Source: Acidobacteriota bacterium (lineage in GTDB: Bacteria; Acidobacteriota; Terriglobia; Bryobacterales; Bryobacteraceae). Taken from it: DNA of 64,000 nt. The stretch spans positions 62,001-126,000 of the forward strand of contig VFZU01000002.1 in the NCBI GenBank assembly GCA_016870995.1. The letters are read 5' to 3'. The position numbers were made by a program, and so were the translations under genes. Below are positions 9,035 through 18,405 of this stretch, in pieces; the first letter of the stretch is position 1, and each line of letters starts with the position of its first letter. Under the pieces are notes generated by a model. That model saw nothing but the letters and a program-made list of their open reading frames with translations, was not told the DNA's origin and ran no database searches.

Positions 9035-10584
9035 TGCCTGATACAAATTCTGCCGCGGAACTGGAACGCCGGCGCGCCAACGCAAAGCTTGGGGGTGGAG
9101 CGGACCGCCTTGAGAAACAGCGCAAGGGAGGCAAGCTCACCGCGCGCGAACGCATCGACTTCCTGCTCGATGAAGGCAGCTTCGAGGAACTCGATCCTTT
9201 CGTACGCCACCGCTGCCGCGATTTCGGCATGGAGGAGCAGGTATTCGACGGGGATGGCTTCGTCACCGGATACGGCACCATCCATGGGCGACTGACCTAT
9301 GTTTTCGGTCAGGATTTTACGGTGCTGGGAGGATCTCTTTCAGAATCGAATGCGCTCAAGATTTGCAAGGTGATGGACATGGCCATGAAGAATGGCGCAC
9401 CCGTGATCGGGCTCAACGATTCTGGCGGGGCGCGAATTCAGGAAGGCGTTGTGTCGTTGGCCGGCTATGCAGACATCTTTTTGAGAAACACGCTCGCCTC
9501 CGGCGTGGTGCCGCAGATCTCGGCCATTCTCGGGCCTTGCGCCGGCGGTGCCGTGTACTCACCCGCCCTCACCGACTTTATTTTCATGGTCGACGGGACA
9601 TCGCACATGTTTGTCACCGGGCCGGACGTCATTCGTACGGTTACGCACGAAGAGGTTTCGAAAGAAGATCTTGGCGGGGGCATGACGCATAACGCGACTT
9701 CTGGCGTGGCGCATTTTCTCGCGCCCTCAGACCAGGATTGCCTGCGGCAGATTCGGCGCTTGCTGGAATTTCTGCCGCAGAATAATCGCGACGAAGCAGC
9801 CCGCAAGCCGACAGAAGATCCGGCGGATCGCATGGACGCTTCGCTCGACACGATCGTGCCGGCCGATTCCAGCCTTCCCTACGACGTGAAAGAAATCATC
9901 GTGAGAGTGGTGGATGACAGCGATTTCTTCGAGGTGCATGAACATTACGCGCGCAACATGATGATCGGGTTTGCCCGTATGGGCGGACAAACCATCGGGA
10001 TCGTCGCGAATCAACCGGCTGTGCTCGCTGGCTGCCTCGACATCAATTCCAGCGTCAAGGCTGCCCGGTTTGTCAGGTTCTGCGACGCCTTCAGCATTCC
10101 GATTCTTACCTTCGAGGATGTGCCGGGTTTTCTGCCAGGTACCGAACAGGAATTTGGCGGGATCATCCGCCACGGGGCCAAGTTGCTTTACGCCTACGCG
10201 GAGGCGACGGTGCCGAAGATCACCGTCATTACACGCAAAGCTTACGGTGGCGCTTATTGCGTGATGGGGTCGAAGCACCTGCGCACGGATATCAACCTCG
10301 CGTACCCCAGCGCCGAGATTGCGGTGATGGGTGCCGAGGGTGCCGTAAATATCGTGTACCGCAATGAGATCGCCCGCGCGTCCAACCCTCAGGAGTGGAG
10401 AGCCGAGAAAGTGCAAGAGTTCAAAGAGAAATTCGCCAACCCCTTCGTGGCCGCCGAACGCGGTTATATCGACGACGTCATTCTGCCTCGTGAGACCCGT
10501 CCCCGGGTGATTCGCGCACTGCGAATGCTCGAAAACAAGGTTGACAGCGTGCCGCGCAAAAAGCACGGCAATATCCCGCTGTAG
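9034..10584 (+). CDS. acyl-CoA carboxylase, carboxyltransferase (beta) subunit
   Basis: A 516-residue protein of the propionyl-CoA carboxylase beta / methylmalonyl-CoA decarboxylase alpha family. It shows the [20 protein letters not shown] opening, the oxyanion-hole motifs [10 protein letters not shown] and [16 protein letters not shown] of the N-terminal crotonase-fold half, and a C-terminal half with [12 protein letters not shown] and [14 protein letters not shown]. It moves the carboxyl group between biotin and an acyl-CoA, usually propionyl-CoA. The biotin carboxylase and biotin carrier subunits are not next to it. I take the ATG at 9034, coupled by TGATG to the VWFA gene; a GTG one codon earlier is the alternative. 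Confidence 0.95.
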   Translation: MPDTNSAAELERRRANAKLGGGADRLEKQRKGGKLTARERIDFLLDEGSFEELDPFVRHRCRDFGMEEQVFDGDGFVTGYGTIHGRLTYVFGQDFTVLGGSLSESNALKICKVMDMAMKNGAPVIGLNDSGGARIQEGVVSLAGYADIFLRNTLASGVVPQISAILGPCAGGAVYSPALTDFIFMVDGTSHMFVTGPDVIRTVTHEEVSKEDLGGGMTHNATSGVAHFLAPSDQDCLRQIRRLLEFLPQNNRDEAARKPTEDPADRMDASLDTIVPADSSLPYDVKEIIVRVVDDSDFFEVHEHYARNMMIGFARMGGQTIGIVANQPAVLAGCLDINSSVKAARFVRFCDAFSIPILTFEDVPGFLPGTEQEFGGIIRHGAKLLYAYAEATVPKITVITRKAYGGAYCVMGSKHLRTDINLAYPSAEIAVMGAEGAVNIVYRNEIARASNPQEWRAEKVQEFKEKFANPFVAAERGYIDDVILPRETRPRVIRALRMLENKVDSVPRKKHGNIPL

Positions 10585-10620
10585 TATTCTCATTGAGGAA
10601 ACACAATCGGAGTGAACCCC

Positions 10621-11814
10621 ATGAAACAAATCGTTCGGAACCTTGTGGGCTTGAGTTCTGTACTCACCCTGTTCCTCGGCCTTAGTGCCTCCCCTGCTTT
10701 TTCTCAGACCGGTGCCATCGAAGGCAAAGTGATTGGTCCGGATGGCAAGCCCGTCGGCAAAGATGCGGCGCTGATCCTGATCACACGTACCGACATCAAG
10801 GGCAACTACAAAGTAAAGACCAACAAGAAGGGCGAATTCTTCCACGCCGGATTGCCGCTTGGCACCTATGACGTCGCCTGCGAACTGGACGGTAAAGTCG
10901 TCGACAGCCTGAAGGGTGTGAGCGTGCGCCTGGGTGATCCCGTGCCTGTCAACTTCGATCTGGCGCAGCAGGCAGCCCGCCAGCAAGCGATGCAGAAGGC
11001 GGCTGAAACTGGCCAGGTCACCAAGGAAATGGAACGCGACATGACTCCCGAGCAGAAGGCCGCTCTCGAAAAGCAGACCAAGGAACGCTCTGAGGCCATG
11101 AAGAAGAACAAGGAATTGAATGACGCATTCAACGGCGGCATGGAAGCGATGAAGGCCAACAATTTTGCCGCTGCCGTGGAGTCGTTTGAAAAGGCTGCTG
11201 TGCTGGATGCTACCCAGCACGTGATCTTCGGTCAATTGGCCGATGCCTACGGCGCACTTGCCAAGACAAAGACTGGCGCCGAGAAGGAAGCTGCCAACAC
11301 GAAGTCGCTTGAGAACTTCCAGAAAGCGATCACGCTCAAGCCCGACGATGCGGCTTACTACAACAACTACGGCCTCGCGCTGGCCCGCTCCGGGAAGTTC
11401 CCCGAAGCGCAGGAAAACCTGAACAAGGCCGCGCAGCTCGACCCTCCCGGAGCTGGTCGCTATTTCTACAACCTGGGCGCATTGCTCGTCAATGCAGGCC
11501 AGAATGAGCCGGCCGGGGTTGCTTTCAAGAAGGCAATCGAAGCAGACCCGAACTACGCGGATGCACACTACCAGATGGGCATCTATCTGACGGGTAAGGC
11601 TCAGGTCGACACCAAGTCCGGTAAGATGAGCTTCCCCGAAGGTACACAGGCATCGTTTGAGAAGTATCTTGCTCTGAAGCCTGACGGCCAGTTCGCCGCC
11701 AGCGCTAAGGGCATGATCGAAACCATGGGCGGCACGGTGCAGACAACCTACACCAACCCGGACGCAAAGAAGTCTGCTCCGGCCGCGCCGAAGACCACGA
11801 AGAAGAAGAACTAG
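10621..11814 (+). CDS. secreted TPR protein with carboxypeptidase-regulatory-like domain
   Basis: A 397-residue protein with a signal peptide (MKQIVRNLVGLSSVLTLFLG, likely cleaved near AFSQT), a beta-sandwich carboxypeptidase-regulatory-like domain at about 35-115 (GAIEGKVIGPDGKPVG), a charged helical linker, then tetratricopeptide repeats from about 170 to 350 (AKSLENFQKAITLKPDDAAY-like units). The C-terminus is rich in Lys, Pro and Ala. Such proteins usually act as periplasmic scaffolds. The ATG is preferred because GGAGTGA sits seven bases upstream; a GTG three codons earlier is possible. It is followed by a strong intrinsic terminator, so it ends the transcription unit that may begin with the VWFA gene. 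Confidence 0.85.
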   Translation: MKQIVRNLVGLSSVLTLFLGLSASPAFSQTGAIEGKVIGPDGKPVGKDAALILITRTDIKGNYKVKTNKKGEFFHAGLPLGTYDVACELDGKVVDSLKGVSVRLGDPVPVNFDLAQQAARQQAMQKAAETGQVTKEMERDMTPEQKAALEKQTKERSEAMKKNKELNDAFNGGMEAMKANNFAAAVESFEKAAVLDATQHVIFGQLADAYGALAKTKTGAEKEAANTKSLENFQKAITLKPDDAAYYNNYGLALARSGKFPEAQENLNKAAQLDPPGAGRYFYNLGALLVNAGQNEPAGVAFKKAIEADPNYADAHYQMGIYLTGKAQVDTKSGKMSFPEGTQASFEKYLALKPDGQFAASAKGMIETMGGTVQTTYTNPDAKKSAPAAPKTTKKKN

Positions 11815-11836
11815 CCGCCTCGCGGTTACAATCTGA

Positions 11837-11865
11837 GGGGCGGCTCCCATGAGCCGCCCCTTTTT
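11837..11865 (+). terminator. intrinsic terminator after the TPR gene
   Basis: A perfect 10-bp stem (GGGGCGGCTC, loop CCAT, GAGCCGCCCC) is followed at once by TTTTT. It lies 22 bp after the TPR gene stop and 19 bp before the next start codon, so it separates the two units on the plus strand. Confidence 0.93.
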
Positions 11866-11884
11866 CTGTTTTGGAGTTTGCAAC

Positions 11885-12166
11885 ATGATTCGCGCCCTGA
11901 TTGGATTGCTCATCGCCGCCATCGCCGCCGCCTTTATCCGGGCGGTGATTGGCATGATCACCAAAGAGGTGACGCAGATGGTGAACCCGGATGCGGCTGG
12001 CGGCCAAGCCAAGCCGGGACCTGCGGGTCCTGGAGGGCCAGCTGGTGCGGCAGGCCCCACACCCACCGCCCTCAAAAAATGCCCTGTCTGCGGCACGTAT
12101 GTGCCGGCTGCCCAGTTGATCGGCGGCAGGTTTTGTTCAGAGGTCTGTTCCACCAAGGCTTCCTGA
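11885..12166 (+). CDS. small membrane-anchored zinc-ribbon protein
   Basis: A 93-residue protein with one N-terminal membrane helix (RALIGLLIAAIAAAFIRAV), a Gly-Pro-Ala-rich collagen-like linker (PGPAGPGGPAGAAG, about 45-58) and a C-terminal four-cysteine motif (CPVCGTY ... FCSEVC) that fits a zinc ribbon, similar to small PP0621-type proteins. The function is unknown; it probably tethers a zinc finger to the inner membrane. The ATG at 11885 is supported by GGAG eight bases upstream; an upstream in-frame ATG lies inside the terminator hairpin and is rejected. It precedes lpxD by 18 bp and is probably the first gene of the long plus-strand operon. Confidence 0.8.
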   Translation: MIRALIGLLIAAIAAAFIRAVIGMITKEVTQMVNPDAAGGQAKPGPAGPGGPAGAAGPTPTALKKCPVCGTYVPAAQLIGGRFCSEVCSTKAS

Positions 12167-12184
12167 CAGGCACAATGGAAAGGT

Positions 12185-13228
12185 ATGTTGCTATCGGAGA
12201 TTGCCGCCCGGCTGGGATGCACTATTGCAGGAGAAGTTGACCCGGAGATCCAATCGCTCTCTGGCATGGAGCAAGCAAGTCCCGGCCAGCTTACCTTTCT
12301 GGCCAACCCGAAGTACGCGCACAAGGTCAAGGATTCCCAGGCTTCGGCCATCATTGCCGCCCAACCTTCGGCATACCTTCCAACGCTGATCTCAACCAAC
12401 CCCTACCTCGATTTCGCCCGCGCACTCGAACTCTTCTACCAGCCACCGCAAATGGCGAAGGGTATTTCGCCGCAAGCCTACGTTTCGCCCACGGCCAAGA
12501 TCGGGCCAGGTGCTTCGATCGCACCCTTTTGCTATGTCGGCGACGATGTCGAGATCGGTGCCAATTGCACGCTGCACGCTCATGTCGTGATCTACGCGGG
12601 AGCACGCATCGGCAACGACTTCCTCGCACATTCTCACTCGGTGGTTCGCGAATTCTGCCGCGTTGGTGATCGCGTTACGCTGCAAAACAACACGGTTGTA
12701 GGCGGCGACGGGTTCGGCTTCGCCAAGCGCGCCGACGGAACTCATCACAAGATCGTGCAGTCGGGCATTACCGTGGTAGAAGACGACGTCGAAATCCAGA
12801 GCCTCACCAATATTGATCGCGCCACCATGGGCGAGACGCGCGTCGAGCGCGGCGCCAAGGTGGACTCGCTAGTTCAGGTGGGCCATGCGTGTGTCGTGGG
12901 CCAAGACAACATTCTTTGCTCTCAGGTTGGCCTGGCGGGATCCACAATTCTGAAGAAGTCCGTTCTGCTGGCCGGACAGGTTGGCGTCAGCGGCCATCTG
13001 ACAATCCATGACAACGCCGTTGTGTATGCGCAAAGCGGCGTTGGACACGACGTCGATCCCGGCACCATCGTGTCTGGATCGCCGGCATTTGATTTTCGGG
13101 AATGGCGGCGCGCCGTCACCGCGTTCCCCAAGCTGGGCGAAATTGTGCGCACGGTGCGCGACCTGGAAAGCCGCTTAAAATCCCTGGAGGAGGGCCAGAA
13201 ACCCGATGAACCCAAAACCAACTCGTGA
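12185..13228 (+). CDS. lpxD: UDP-3-O-acylglucosamine N-acyltransferase LpxD
   Basis: A 347-residue enzyme of lipid A synthesis: it transfers a hydroxyacyl chain from ACP to the 2-amine of UDP-3-O-acyl-glucosamine. The N-terminal domain includes GQLTFLANPKYA (about 38-49); from about residue 100 a left-handed hexapeptide beta-helix follows (IGPGASIAPFCYVGDDVEIG, VVGGDGFGFA, NIDRATMG, VQVGHACVVG). Its presence means an outer membrane with lipid A. A GGAAAGG ribosome site precedes the ATG. The 3' end overlaps the LOG-family gene by 23 bp. No other lpx genes are in the window. Confidence 0.95.
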   Translation: MLLSEIAARLGCTIAGEVDPEIQSLSGMEQASPGQLTFLANPKYAHKVKDSQASAIIAAQPSAYLPTLISTNPYLDFARALELFYQPPQMAKGISPQAYVSPTAKIGPGASIAPFCYVGDDVEIGANCTLHAHVVIYAGARIGNDFLAHSHSVVREFCRVGDRVTLQNNTVVGGDGFGFAKRADGTHHKIVQSGITVVEDDVEIQSLTNIDRATMGETRVERGAKVDSLVQVGHACVVGQDNILCSQVGLAGSTILKKSVLLAGQVGVSGHLTIHDNAVVYAQSGVGHDVDPGTIVSGSPAFDFREWRRAVTAFPKLGEIVRTVRDLESRLKSLEEGQKPDEPKTNS

Positions 13229-14015
13229 TGCGCTGGCTTACGAGAAGCCAGAGTTTCTTCACTCACCCGAAGGCCGGAGCGTTCGAATCCTGTCCGAGTA
13301 TCTCGACCCGCTGCGCGAATTCCGGCTGCACCACATCCACGACACGCTCGTGTTCTTTGGCTCCGCGCGAATTCCCTCGCCCGAGGATCCGAAGTTTGCC
13401 ACCCACACCATGGGGCGCTATTACGAAGAATGTCGCGAATTGGCCAAGAGGATGACGGAATGGTCGATGAGCCTGGACAACACCGAACGGATGTTTGTCG
13501 TCTGCTCCGGCGGTGGCCCGGGAATCATGGAGGCAGCCAACCGGGGCGCCCATGATGCCGGTGGTCTCTCCATCGGGCTCAACATCGGCCTGCCGATGGA
13601 ACAGTTTCCGAATCCGTTTATCACCAAGGATCTGAGTTTCGAGTTTCACTACTTCTTCATGCGGAAGTTCTGGTTCGCCTATCTCGCCAAAGCACTCATC
13701 GTGTTTCCCGGCGGCTTTGGTACGCTCGACGAACTCACCGAAATCCTGACACTGGTTCAGACCCAGAAGCTCCACAAAAAAATCATCTGCGTTCTTTACG
13801 GCACTTCGTTCTGGCGTAAGATCATCAACTTCGACGCGCTAGTCGAAACCGGAATGATCAGCCAGAGCGACCTCAATCTGTTCCAGTTCGCCGACGACGT
13901 CGACACTGCGTTTCAGCTTCTGAAGGATGGTCTGACAAACTTATACTTGAATCCGGAGGTTCCACTGCCGGCGGCTGAGGTGAAGACACCCGCCATCGCC
14001 AGTTCCCGCGTGTGA
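13206..14015 (+). CDS. LOG-family protein (nucleoside monophosphate phosphoribohydrolase-like)
   Basis: A 269-residue protein with the LOG/lysine-decarboxylase-like Rossmann fold. The hallmark motifs are present: GGGPGIMEAANRGA (about 101-114) and PGGFGTLDELTE (about 163-174), which bind the nucleotide phosphate and supply the catalytic Glu. Family members release the base from nucleoside 5'-monophosphates; the plant relatives make cytokinins and bacterial roles are less clear. It is longer than the usual 180-200 residues because of an N-terminal extension of about 50 residues. The start overlaps lpxD by 23 bp and the stop overlaps the GTG of the next gene, so it is translationally coupled on both sides. 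Confidence 0.9.
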   Translation: MNPKPTRDALAYEKPEFLHSPEGRSVRILSEYLDPLREFRLHHIHDTLVFFGSARIPSPEDPKFATHTMGRYYEECRELAKRMTEWSMSLDNTERMFVVCSGGGPGIMEAANRGAHDAGGLSIGLNIGLPMEQFPNPFITKDLSFEFHYFFMRKFWFAYLAKALIVFPGGFGTLDELTEILTLVQTQKLHKKIICVLYGTSFWRKIINFDALVETGMISQSDLNLFQFADDVDTAFQLLKDGLTNLYLNPEVPLPAAEVKTPAIASSRV

Positions 14016-15958
14016 CGCCACTCATCAGCCCGCCCCGCAAGCTTACGCTCAGCGAAGCCTTCCGCCGTATTGGCTGGTGGCAGCGCGGCTTTTTGCTCTT
14101 TTTTGGCTGCCTGGTTGCCACCATTGTGTGGTCGCTTGGAGATCTCTTCTTTGCGCTTTCATTGATCGGCTTGATCGTGACTGCACCGGTGACGATCTGG
14201 CGCTTCGGCAAGGTGATGTTGCGCTCGCTCATCTGGCGGCTTCGCAACCGGCTGATTGTCGCCTATGTTTTCATCGCCCTGGTGCCGATTGTCCTGCTGG
14301 CCACACTCGGGGCCGTCACGACTTACTTTGTCACCGGACAAATGGCGATTTACCTCGTGAACAGCGAACTGGAGCGGCAAGTTGGCACCCTGCGCGGCGC
14401 GGCTGAATCCGTCTTGCGTGTGCCACCCGATCGCCGTATGGCTGCGATTGAACGCCTTGGGACATACTTCGAAGAGCGTTTCCCGAATTTCGAAATTCGC
14501 GCCGACGAGGTCGAGACGCTTCTCTATCCTGCGGATGCCTCGATCGAAAAGGCACCAGCAAGCCTGAATGACAACGCGGGGATCCTGCTCAAAGGTGGCG
14601 AGTATTATGTCTGGGCCCACATTCGCAATGCCACCGGTGAGGTCACAGCCATGGCTCCGCTCACCTCGCAATATCTTTCAAGTCTGATCCCCAACCTGGG
14701 TCCGGTGACACTTCGCGAGCGCATCGAATCTCAAAAGGGTGGCATTCGTTTGCGCAGGCCCAAGTCGCCTGTGGCCCAACCCGTCAACCTGGCAGTGCCA
14801 GCACCGATCAATCAATTTGACATCCAACTGACGGGTTTTCGCACCATCCCCATGGTGGTCTGGGAACAACCAGACCGGATCCGCGACAACATCCTGATGA
14901 TCCAGACACGGTTCCTCGCCGTGCTCAAGATCTTCTTCTCTTCCCGGCAGGATTGGGATCAGAACTTCATTTTGATGCTGCTGATCTCCATTGGCAGTCT
15001 CTTCCTGGTTTTCGAAATCATCGCCCTGATCATCGGCGTGACCTTGACGCGCACGATCACCAACAGTGTCCACGCGATTTACGAAGGCACAACCCGCGTG
15101 ATGGAGGGCAACTTCTCGCATCGCATTCCGCTCGGCGGCCGCGATCAGTTGGCGCAACTCGGCGAGTCGTTCAATCGCATGACTGAACATCTCGAGCAGC
15201 TCCTGACCGTCGCCAAGGAGAACGAACGCCTTAACGCAGAGCTTGAGATTGCACGCGAGGTACAACGCCAGCTTTATCCCAAATCGGTTCCTGCCTCGGG
15301 TAAGCTTCAGATCACGGCGCACTACCAGCCAGCTCGCATGGTTTCGGGCGATTACTTCGACTTCCATCGGTTATCTGAAGACAAGCTTTGTTTCTCCATG
15401 GGCGACGTTGCCGGCAAGGGGATCTCTGCCGCTTTGCTGATGGCCACGGTTCAATCAAGCTTTCGCTCCCGGATTCAGGGCCTCATTGGCGAGATGTGCG
15501 TGTCTGAAGTGGTGACCGAGCTGAACAAGCAGCTCTACGCCAATACGGCACCCGAGAAGTTTTCCACCTTCTTTCTCGGAATTTTCGACGAGCCCAGTTC
15601 AACGCTTCGCTACACCAACGCCGGCCACCTGCCTCCGATCTTGATTCACCGCGGGGAAGCCTCGCTCCTGGCAGTTGACGGTATGGTGGTAGGGGCTTTC
15701 CCGTTCGCCCAATATGGTGAGAGCTCAATCGAACTCGAACCTGGAGACCTGTTGCTGCTCTATACAGACGGCATCTCGGAACCTCAAAATGACTACGGGG
15801 AAATGTTCGGCGAAGACCGTCTGATCGAGGTCGTCAAGCGCAACGCCCATCTAAGCGACACCGGCATCATCAATGCCGTCATGGACGCTGTCAATCAGTG
15901 GACCGGATCGCCCGAACTGCAGGACGACATGACGATGTTGATTGCCCGCCACGCCTGA
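14012..15958 (+). CDS. membrane PP2C-type (SpoIIE) phosphatase with HAMP domain
   Basis: A 648-residue membrane phosphatase. Two hydrophobic stretches lie in the first 120 residues, an extracytoplasmic region follows, another helix occurs at about 325-350, then a HAMP segment, a coiled coil (ENERLNAELEIAREVQRQLY) and a SpoIIE catalytic domain (about 425-645) with VSGDYFDF, MGDVAGKGISAALLMA, YTNAGHLPP, LYTDGISEPQN and DDMTML, covering the expected metal-binding aspartates. It should dephosphorylate a serine/threonine of a partner-switching protein (STAS-type anti-sigma antagonist); no such partner is adjacent. The start is a GTG overlapping the previous stop, four bases shared. Confidence 0.92.
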   Translation: MTPLISPPRKLTLSEAFRRIGWWQRGFLLFFGCLVATIVWSLGDLFFALSLIGLIVTAPVTIWRFGKVMLRSLIWRLRNRLIVAYVFIALVPIVLLATLGAVTTYFVTGQMAIYLVNSELERQVGTLRGAAESVLRVPPDRRMAAIERLGTYFEERFPNFEIRADEVETLLYPADASIEKAPASLNDNAGILLKGGEYYVWAHIRNATGEVTAMAPLTSQYLSSLIPNLGPVTLRERIESQKGGIRLRRPKSPVAQPVNLAVPAPINQFDIQLTGFRTIPMVVWEQPDRIRDNILMIQTRFLAVLKIFFSSRQDWDQNFILMLLISIGSLFLVFEIIALIIGVTLTRTITNSVHAIYEGTTRVMEGNFSHRIPLGGRDQLAQLGESFNRMTEHLEQLLTVAKENERLNAELEIAREVQRQLYPKSVPASGKLQITAHYQPARMVSGDYFDFHRLSEDKLCFSMGDVAGKGISAALLMATVQSSFRSRIQGLIGEMCVSEVVTELNKQLYANTAPEKFSTFFLGIFDEPSSTLRYTNAGHLPPILIHRGEASLLAVDGMVVGAFPFAQYGESSIELEPGDLLLLYTDGISEPQNDYGEMFGEDRLIEVVKRNAHLSDTGIINAVMDAVNQWTGSPELQDDMTMLIARHA

Positions 15959-15961
15959 GCC

Positions 15962-16975
15962 ATGGAAATCCTACGTAGACGCGCATTCATTTTCTTCGGC
16001 CTGATGGGTACGATGATTCTGTTTGGCATGACGGGGTTCATGCTCGTAGAAGGCTATGACTGGTTCGACGCACTCTACATGACGGTGATCACGCTGACCA
16101 CCGTCGGCTACTACGAGGTGAAGGCGCTCTCGACGGCCGGCCGCGTCTTCAACATGGTGCTTCTGCTGGTGGGTGTCAACACGATCCTGTTTGGCATCGG
16201 GATGCTCACATCCACCATCTTCGAACTCCAGTTTGACAATTACTTTGACCGCAGGCGGAGACAACGCATGATCGAATCCTTACATGACCACTTCATCATT
16301 TGCGGCTTCGGCCGTGTTGGCCGCGGGGCCGCACATGAGCTATTGCGATCAAAGGTGCCCGTTGTCGTGGTGGACAACAATGAAGATCGAATCGATATGG
16401 TGATCAAAGCCGGCATGCTTGGTGTGCTGGCGGATTCCACAAGGGACGAAACGTTGCGTGGTGTCCGCATCGAGCGCGCCCGTGGGCTGGTTGCGGCACT
16501 TGGCAGTGACGCCGACAACCTGTTTTTGACGCTATCGGCAAAGACCCTCAACCCGAAAATCAATGTCGCCACGCGGGCCAACGAAGACGAGTCTGCCTCA
16601 AAATTGCGCCGCGCCGGAGCGGATTCTGTTGTATCGCCTTACGGTTTTACAGGTTCGAAGCTGGCCCAATCGATTGTCAGGCCCCACGTTACACAATTCC
16701 TTGATTACGCCATGCTCGACCCTGCGGTGGATCTGGGTATTGAGCAGTTCCGGATCGACGAAACTTCGAGCTTCGCCGAGCGGCATCTGTATGACTTGAA
16801 GGAACTGCGTAAGGAGTTCGGCGTCGCTGTGCTTGCGATCCGCCGTGGCGGTGGAGACATGGTTTTCAATCCCGACGCGGAAACGCGGATCAACACGGGT
16901 GACCATCTCATCGTCATGGGCAAATCGACTTCACTGCAGCAACTTGAAAATCTTCTGGAGGCCAAGAATTCGTGA
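15962..16975 (+). CDS. two-TM potassium channel with RCK (TrkA-N) domain
   Basis: A 337-residue protein: helix 1 (about 9-30), a pore region, helix 2 (about 65-88), a TrkA-N domain with the Rossmann motif ICGFGRVGRGA and an acidic VVVVDNNED strand end (about 110-225), and a TrkA-C domain (about 240-335). This is the layout of Kch/MthK-like ligand-gated K+ channels. The selectivity filter is unusual: residues 47-52 read TVGYYE, so the second glycine of GYG is tyrosine. Ion selectivity may therefore differ. It starts 3 bp after the phosphatase stop and its stop overlaps the GTG of nnr. Confidence 0.9.
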   Translation: MEILRRRAFIFFGLMGTMILFGMTGFMLVEGYDWFDALYMTVITLTTVGYYEVKALSTAGRVFNMVLLLVGVNTILFGIGMLTSTIFELQFDNYFDRRRRQRMIESLHDHFIICGFGRVGRGAAHELLRSKVPVVVVDNNEDRIDMVIKAGMLGVLADSTRDETLRGVRIERARGLVAALGSDADNLFLTLSAKTLNPKINVATRANEDESASKLRRAGADSVVSPYGFTGSKLAQSIVRPHVTQFLDYAMLDPAVDLGIEQFRIDETSSFAERHLYDLKELRKEFGVAVLAIRRGGGDMVFNPDAETRINTGDHLIVMGKSTSLQQLENLLEAKNS

Positions 16976-18405
16976 GGGTTCTGACTCATGAGCAAATGCG
17001 TCAAGCGGACCGCGCGGCGATTGCCGCCGGCATCCCTGGCATCGTGCTCATGGAAAACGCCGCCTATGCGGTGTTGCGAGCGATGGAATCCCGGTTTGCA
17101 CCTCTTGGCCTGCACCGCATTGCGATCGTCTGCGGCAAGGGTAACAATGGCGGCGATGGTTTGGCCCTGGCTCGACTGATTCACATTCATCACAAGGCGG
17201 CGCATCTGCTCGTCTTGCTGGCGTATCCAGCGGAAGATCTTTCTCCCGACGCGTCCCAACAACTTGCCATGCTCGACGCGCTCGGAGTTGCTTACACGAT
17301 GCAATGGCCGCAGGACATTGCCACCACCACGCTCTGCGTTGACGCGCTGCTGGGCACCGGTGTGCAGGGTGAGCCAAGATCTCCCATTGCTGAGTGCATC
17401 GAGCGCATCAACAACCTTCCTCTCGCCAAGCGAGTCTCGATCGACATCCCCAGCGCTTCGGCCACCAAAGCAGATCTTACTGTCACATTCGCCAGTGCCA
17501 AGCCGGAACACGCACTCCCGCCACATTGCGATGCCCAGGGTGAACTAGTGATCGCTCCCATCGGCACTCCCGATTCACTGTTGGATGTAGCCACGCTGCA
17601 CCTCATCAGCCCAGCCGACCTCACTTCGATCGGAGCCCCCCGCCAACGGGATTCGCACAAAGGCACCTATGGCCACGTTGCGATCCTTGGCGGAGCCGAA
17701 GGCAAACATGGTGCGCTGGATTTGGCCAGCGAAGCGGCCATCAGCGCGGGTGCTGGTTGGGCCACAGCGATCTCACCCGATGCGAAGTTCACACCGCGTC
17801 TGGCCGATGTGATGCGCGCCGATTGGCCGAAACTTCTCGATGATCTCGCACCGTATCGCAGTATGGCCATTGGCCCTGGCCTTGGAACATCCAGTGAAGC
17901 TGGCCAATTTACGAGGGAACTCTACCGTAACCATCCAGGCACACTGATCCTCGATGCCGACGCACTCAATTTGCTTTCGCCGCTTGAGGAAGCCTCCTCC
18001 AGCTCTGGCTTGCGAGTTCTCACACCGCACCCCGGAGAGATGCGCCGCTTGCTCGGCCGCGAGATTCAGGATCGCGTCGAGGACGCCCGAGCTCTAGCCG
18101 CAAAGGTGAACGCGACGATCATCCTTAAGGGCCACCGCAGCATCATCGCATTCGCCGATGGCCATGTCTGGATCAACCCAACAGGGTCTCCGTCGCTGGC
18201 CAAGGCTGGCTCGGGAGACGTTCTGACTGGGATGCTGGCCGCACTCCATTCGCAGTATCCGCAACAGCCCAGACAGGCCACCCTGGCCGCCGTCTATCTG
18301 CACGGACGTTGCGGCGAACTGGCTGCGTCTCATGGGCACGAGATGACAAGCCTTGCCTCAAAGCTCTGCGACTATCTGCCCGAGGCACTCCGTGAGCTTG
18401 CCTGA
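16972..18405 (+). CDS. nnr: bifunctional NAD(P)H-hydrate epimerase / dehydratase
   Basis: A 477-residue two-domain repair enzyme. The N-terminal YjeF epimerase domain (about 1-205) has VLMENAA and GKGNNGGDGLALAR; the C-terminal dehydratase (about 215-475) has the ribokinase-like signatures TPHPGEM and AKAGSGDVLTGM. Together they convert damaged hydrated NADH and NADPH back to the normal cofactors. The start codon is GTG, overlapping the channel stop; the 3' end overlaps tsaE by 14 bp, an arrangement seen in many bacteria. Confidence 0.95.
   Translation: MRVLTHEQMRQADRAAIAAGIPGIVLMENAAYAVLRAMESRFAPLGLHRIAIVCGKGNNGGDGLALARLIHIHHKAAHLLVLLAYPAEDLSPDASQQLAMLDALGVAYTMQWPQDIATTTLCVDALLGTGVQGEPRSPIAECIERINNLPLAKRVSIDIPSASATKADLTVTFASAKPEHALPPHCDAQGELVIAPIGTPDSLLDVATLHLISPADLTSIGAPRQRDSHKGTYGHVAILGGAEGKHGALDLASEAAISAGAGWATAISPDAKFTPRLADVMRADWPKLLDDLAPYRSMAIGPGLGTSSEAGQFTRELYRNHPGTLILDADALNLLSPLEEASSSSGLRVLTPHPGEMRRLLGREIQDRVEDARALAAKVNATIILKGHRSIIAFADGHVWINPTGSPSLAKAGSGDVLTGMLAALHSQYPQQPRQATLAAVYLHGRCGELAASHGHEMTSLASKLCDYLPEALRELA

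Noticed and set aside
9727-12399. 890-residue minus-strand open frame across three plus-strand genes
   Set aside because: It crosses the carboxylase, the TPR gene and a terminator, has no domain and is explained by codon bias of the real genes.
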